From Dehalococcoidia bacterium UBA1152 (GTDB taxonomy: Bacteria; Chloroflexota; Dehalococcoidia; Lucifugimonadales; UBA2962): a stretch of 7,734 nt of DNA. Within the stretch, counting starts at the first letter, position 1. Each line of letters starts with the position of its first letter. The translations under genes were made by a program, and so were the position numbers. The notes under the pieces were generated by a model. That model searched no databases, had not been told where the DNA came from, and saw only the letters and a list, made by a program, of their open reading frames with translations. Below, in pieces: positions 6,937 to 7,734 of this stretch. The stretch spans positions 86,423-94,156 of the forward strand of contig DBZU01000009.1 in the NCBI GenBank assembly GCA_002311285.1, written 5' to 3'.

Positions 6937-7065
6937 CTCTTATCAAGAGTGGCAGAGGGAACGGCCCTTCGATGCCCAGCAACCATTCGAAGTAAAAAAA
7001 CTTCGGAACGGTGCCAAATCCGACGAACTAAACTAATTATTCAGTGTTTATTCGAGAGATGAGAG
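6937..7065 (+). ncRNA. SAM-I (S-box) riboswitch aptamer
   Basis: This is a complete S-box aptamer that binds S-adenosylmethionine. Helix P1 pairs CTCTTATC (6937-6944) with GATGAGAG (7058-7065), seven Watson-Crick pairs and one G-U. The conserved AAGAG follows at 6945-6949, then the kink-turn helix P2 (GGC-AGA-GGGA ... GATGCCCAGCAACC). P3 pairs TTCGAAG with CTTCGGA around an A-rich loop, then comes the conserved GGTGCCAAATCC near 7010-7022. P4 is CGAA-c-TAAAC pairing with GTTTA-TTCG, with one bulged C. The aptamer stands before a two-gene unit ending in mtnP, a gene of methylthioadenosine salvage, which fits the usual S-box regulon. High SAM should shut the unit off through the terminator at 7084-7126. 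Confidence 0.97.
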
Positions 7066-7083
7066 TTTCGTCTAAGGCGTTAC

Positions 7084-7126
7084 AAACTTCTCTCATTAAC
7101 ATAGTTTCGAGAGAAGTTTTTTTTTT
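7084..7126 (+). terminator. Intrinsic terminator of the S-box riboswitch (expression platform)
   Basis: An 11-bp stem, AAACTTCTCTC (7084-7094) with GAGAGAAGTTT (7109-7119), is followed by a run of ten T (7117-7126). The 5' arm also offers CTCTCAT (7090-7096), exactly complementary to ATGAGAG (7059-7065) in the 3' strand of aptamer helix P1. Without SAM this antiterminator pairing can form and block the terminator. With SAM, P1 holds the strand and the terminator folds. This is the classical S-box OFF switch. Confidence 0.95.
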
Positions 7127-7149
7127 GGCGGAAATTCAGCGCTGATAAT

Positions 7150-7154
7150 GGAGA
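7150..7154 (+). promoter_or_regulatory. Ribosome binding site that decides a TTG start
   Basis: GGAGA precedes TTG at 7161, with 7 nt between GGAG and the start. It supports this unusual start codon, since no in-frame ATG lies nearby and an in-frame TAA stands at 7146-7148. A perfect 10-bp palindrome TCAGCGCTGA (7136-7145) lies just upstream. Confidence 0.7.
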
Positions 7155-7160
7155 AAAATA

Positions 7161-7598
7161 TTGGCTTCTCTAAACATATCTATCAAAAACCCAACCATAA
7201 ATTTTGTATGGGAACATAATACATTAATCTTCACTTGTATTGACCAAAAACAATCATTACAATCAATTGAGTTCAGTGAATATTTGAGTGTGATTACGTC
7301 TATTAATTCAGGCCTTATTTCAGGAAAAACTGAAATACAGATTGCTTGTGCTTATGCATGTGTTTTAGCGGCAAAATCATTTGTGGATTTTAATAATAGT
7401 GACTACTGCTCAAAATTATTGCGAGCTTGTCTTGATATTGAATTAATCGACAAAGGTAATTTGTCAAAAATCATAAAACGCATGCTTGCAGCCGGAGATG
7501 TAGCAGATGGTCCTGTAAACGGGAACCATTCAGTTATCGAAAAAATGGCTTTAGAAGCTGACTGCATCCAGAAAGAGATTAGCATTTCATCAAGATGA
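7161..7598 (+). CDS. Unrecognised 145-residue protein, SAM-controlled and coupled to mtnP
   Basis: I do not recognise this family. The first 40 residues alternate polar and hydrophobic residues as in beta strands (NISIKN, TINFVW, TLIFTC). The rest looks helical, with a hydrophobic stretch AYACVLAAKSFV (64-75) that is too short and mixed for a sure membrane helix, and a Gly-rich turn AAGDVADGPVNGNHS (110-124). Six cysteines are present, including C63-x3-C67, but no known metal or redox motif is obvious. No signal peptide is visible. The start is TTG, with a good GGAG 7 nt before it. The stop TGA overlaps the mtnP ATG (ATGA at 7595-7598), so translation is probably coupled. It is the first gene after the S-box terminator, so its role is likely tied to methylthioadenosine or SAM metabolism. 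Confidence 0.8.
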   Translation: MASLNISIKNPTINFVWEHNTLIFTCIDQKQSLQSIEFSEYLSVITSINSGLISGKTEIQIACAYACVLAAKSFVDFNNSDYCSKLLRACLDIELIDKGNLSKIIKRMLAAGDVADGPVNGNHSVIEKMALEADCIQKEISISSR

Positions 7599-7734
7599 AC
7601 AATATAAAGCTAGCTTTTATTGGCGGTACTGGATTGTACGAGATTGAAGGCCTAACTAATATTAATCAAGTTTGTATAGACACTCCATTTGGGAAAACTA
7701 GTGACTTGATAACTTTGGGGCGGCTTCAGCAAGA
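7595..7734 (+). CDS. mtnP: S-methyl-5'-thioadenosine phosphorylase, 5' part only
   Basis: Only the first 46 codons lie in the window; the reading frame is still open at the end. The product begins with LAFIGGTGLYEIEGL (residues 6-20), the glycine-rich phosphate-binding start of the MTAP/PNP family, then has DTPFGKTSDLITLG (29-42), the second family block, usually TPFGKPSD. The enzyme cleaves methylthioadenosine with phosphate to adenine and 5-methylthioribose-1-phosphate, which feeds methionine salvage. The ATG overlaps the stop of the preceding gene by four bases. Control by the S-box upstream agrees with this role. A related purine nucleoside phosphorylase cannot be fully excluded from the N-terminus alone. 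Confidence 0.88.
   Translation, partial: MNNIKLAFIGGTGLYEIEGLTNINQVCIDTPFGKTSDLITLGRLQQ

Noticed and set aside
6880..7062. A 60-codon open frame on the plus strand
   Set aside because: It runs through the promoter and the S-box aptamer; the RNA structure fully explains the sequence.
7148..7222. ATG at 7148 as start of the gene after the riboswitch
   Set aside because: It is in another frame, reaches a stop after about 24 codons, and lacks its own ribosome binding site; TTG at 7161 fits better.
1..7734. CRISPR array, insertion sequence or defence cassette
   Set aside because: No regularly spaced repeats, transposase motifs or Cas-like proteins were found on either strand.

Overview
This window looks like a piece of an A+T-rich bacterial chromosome. 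The bacterial assignment rests mainly on a complete SAM-I (S-box) riboswitch with its own intrinsic terminator, a control type known only from bacteria. Two further hairpin-type terminators and Shine-Dalgarno sites in front of several genes agree with it. The F420 pair cofD-cofC, non-ATG starts, an HtrA-type protease and an unspecialised acyl-CoA ligase and aminotransferase would fit an uncultured marine Chloroflexota (SAR202-like) genome. That lineage is my inference from gene content and base composition and was not tested.

Layout. Positions 1-30 are the 3' end of a tRNA gene. Next on the + strand come cofD (113-1045) and cofC (1071-1757), two central enzymes of coenzyme F420 assembly. A short membrane-anchored protein of the Holliday-resolvase-related endonuclease family (1771-2136, - strand) converges on cofC. 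It diverges, across a 222-nt spacer, from a membrane-anchored trypsin-like/PDZ protease of the HtrA type (2359-3543, +). A perfect 15-bp hairpin at 3556-3595 separates the protease from the convergent class III aminotransferase (3615-4976, -). Upstream of the aminotransferase on the same strand lies an AMP-forming CoA ligase (5195-6685, -) that most resembles the AAE3/Pcs60 oxalyl-CoA synthetases.

The 475-nt stretch 6686-7160 is mostly regulatory. It holds a likely promoter, the S-box aptamer (6937-7065) and a terminator (7084-7126). The 5' arm of the terminator can also pair with the 3' strand of aptamer helix P1, so the whole OFF switch can be read from the sequence. It controls a two-gene + strand unit: an unrecognised 145-residue protein with a TTG start (7161-7598), then mtnP (methylthioadenosine phosphorylase, from 7595 and cut by the window end). 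The two genes overlap by ATGA.

How the genes fit together. CofC makes the activated phospho-acid nucleotide that CofD transfers to FO, so they form one functional pair. The S-box unit links methylthioadenosine salvage to SAM supply. The CoA ligase and aminotransferase may share a metabolic theme but are probably separately transcribed. The best candidate for something undescribed is the 145-residue protein, which is SAM-controlled and translationally coupled to mtnP.
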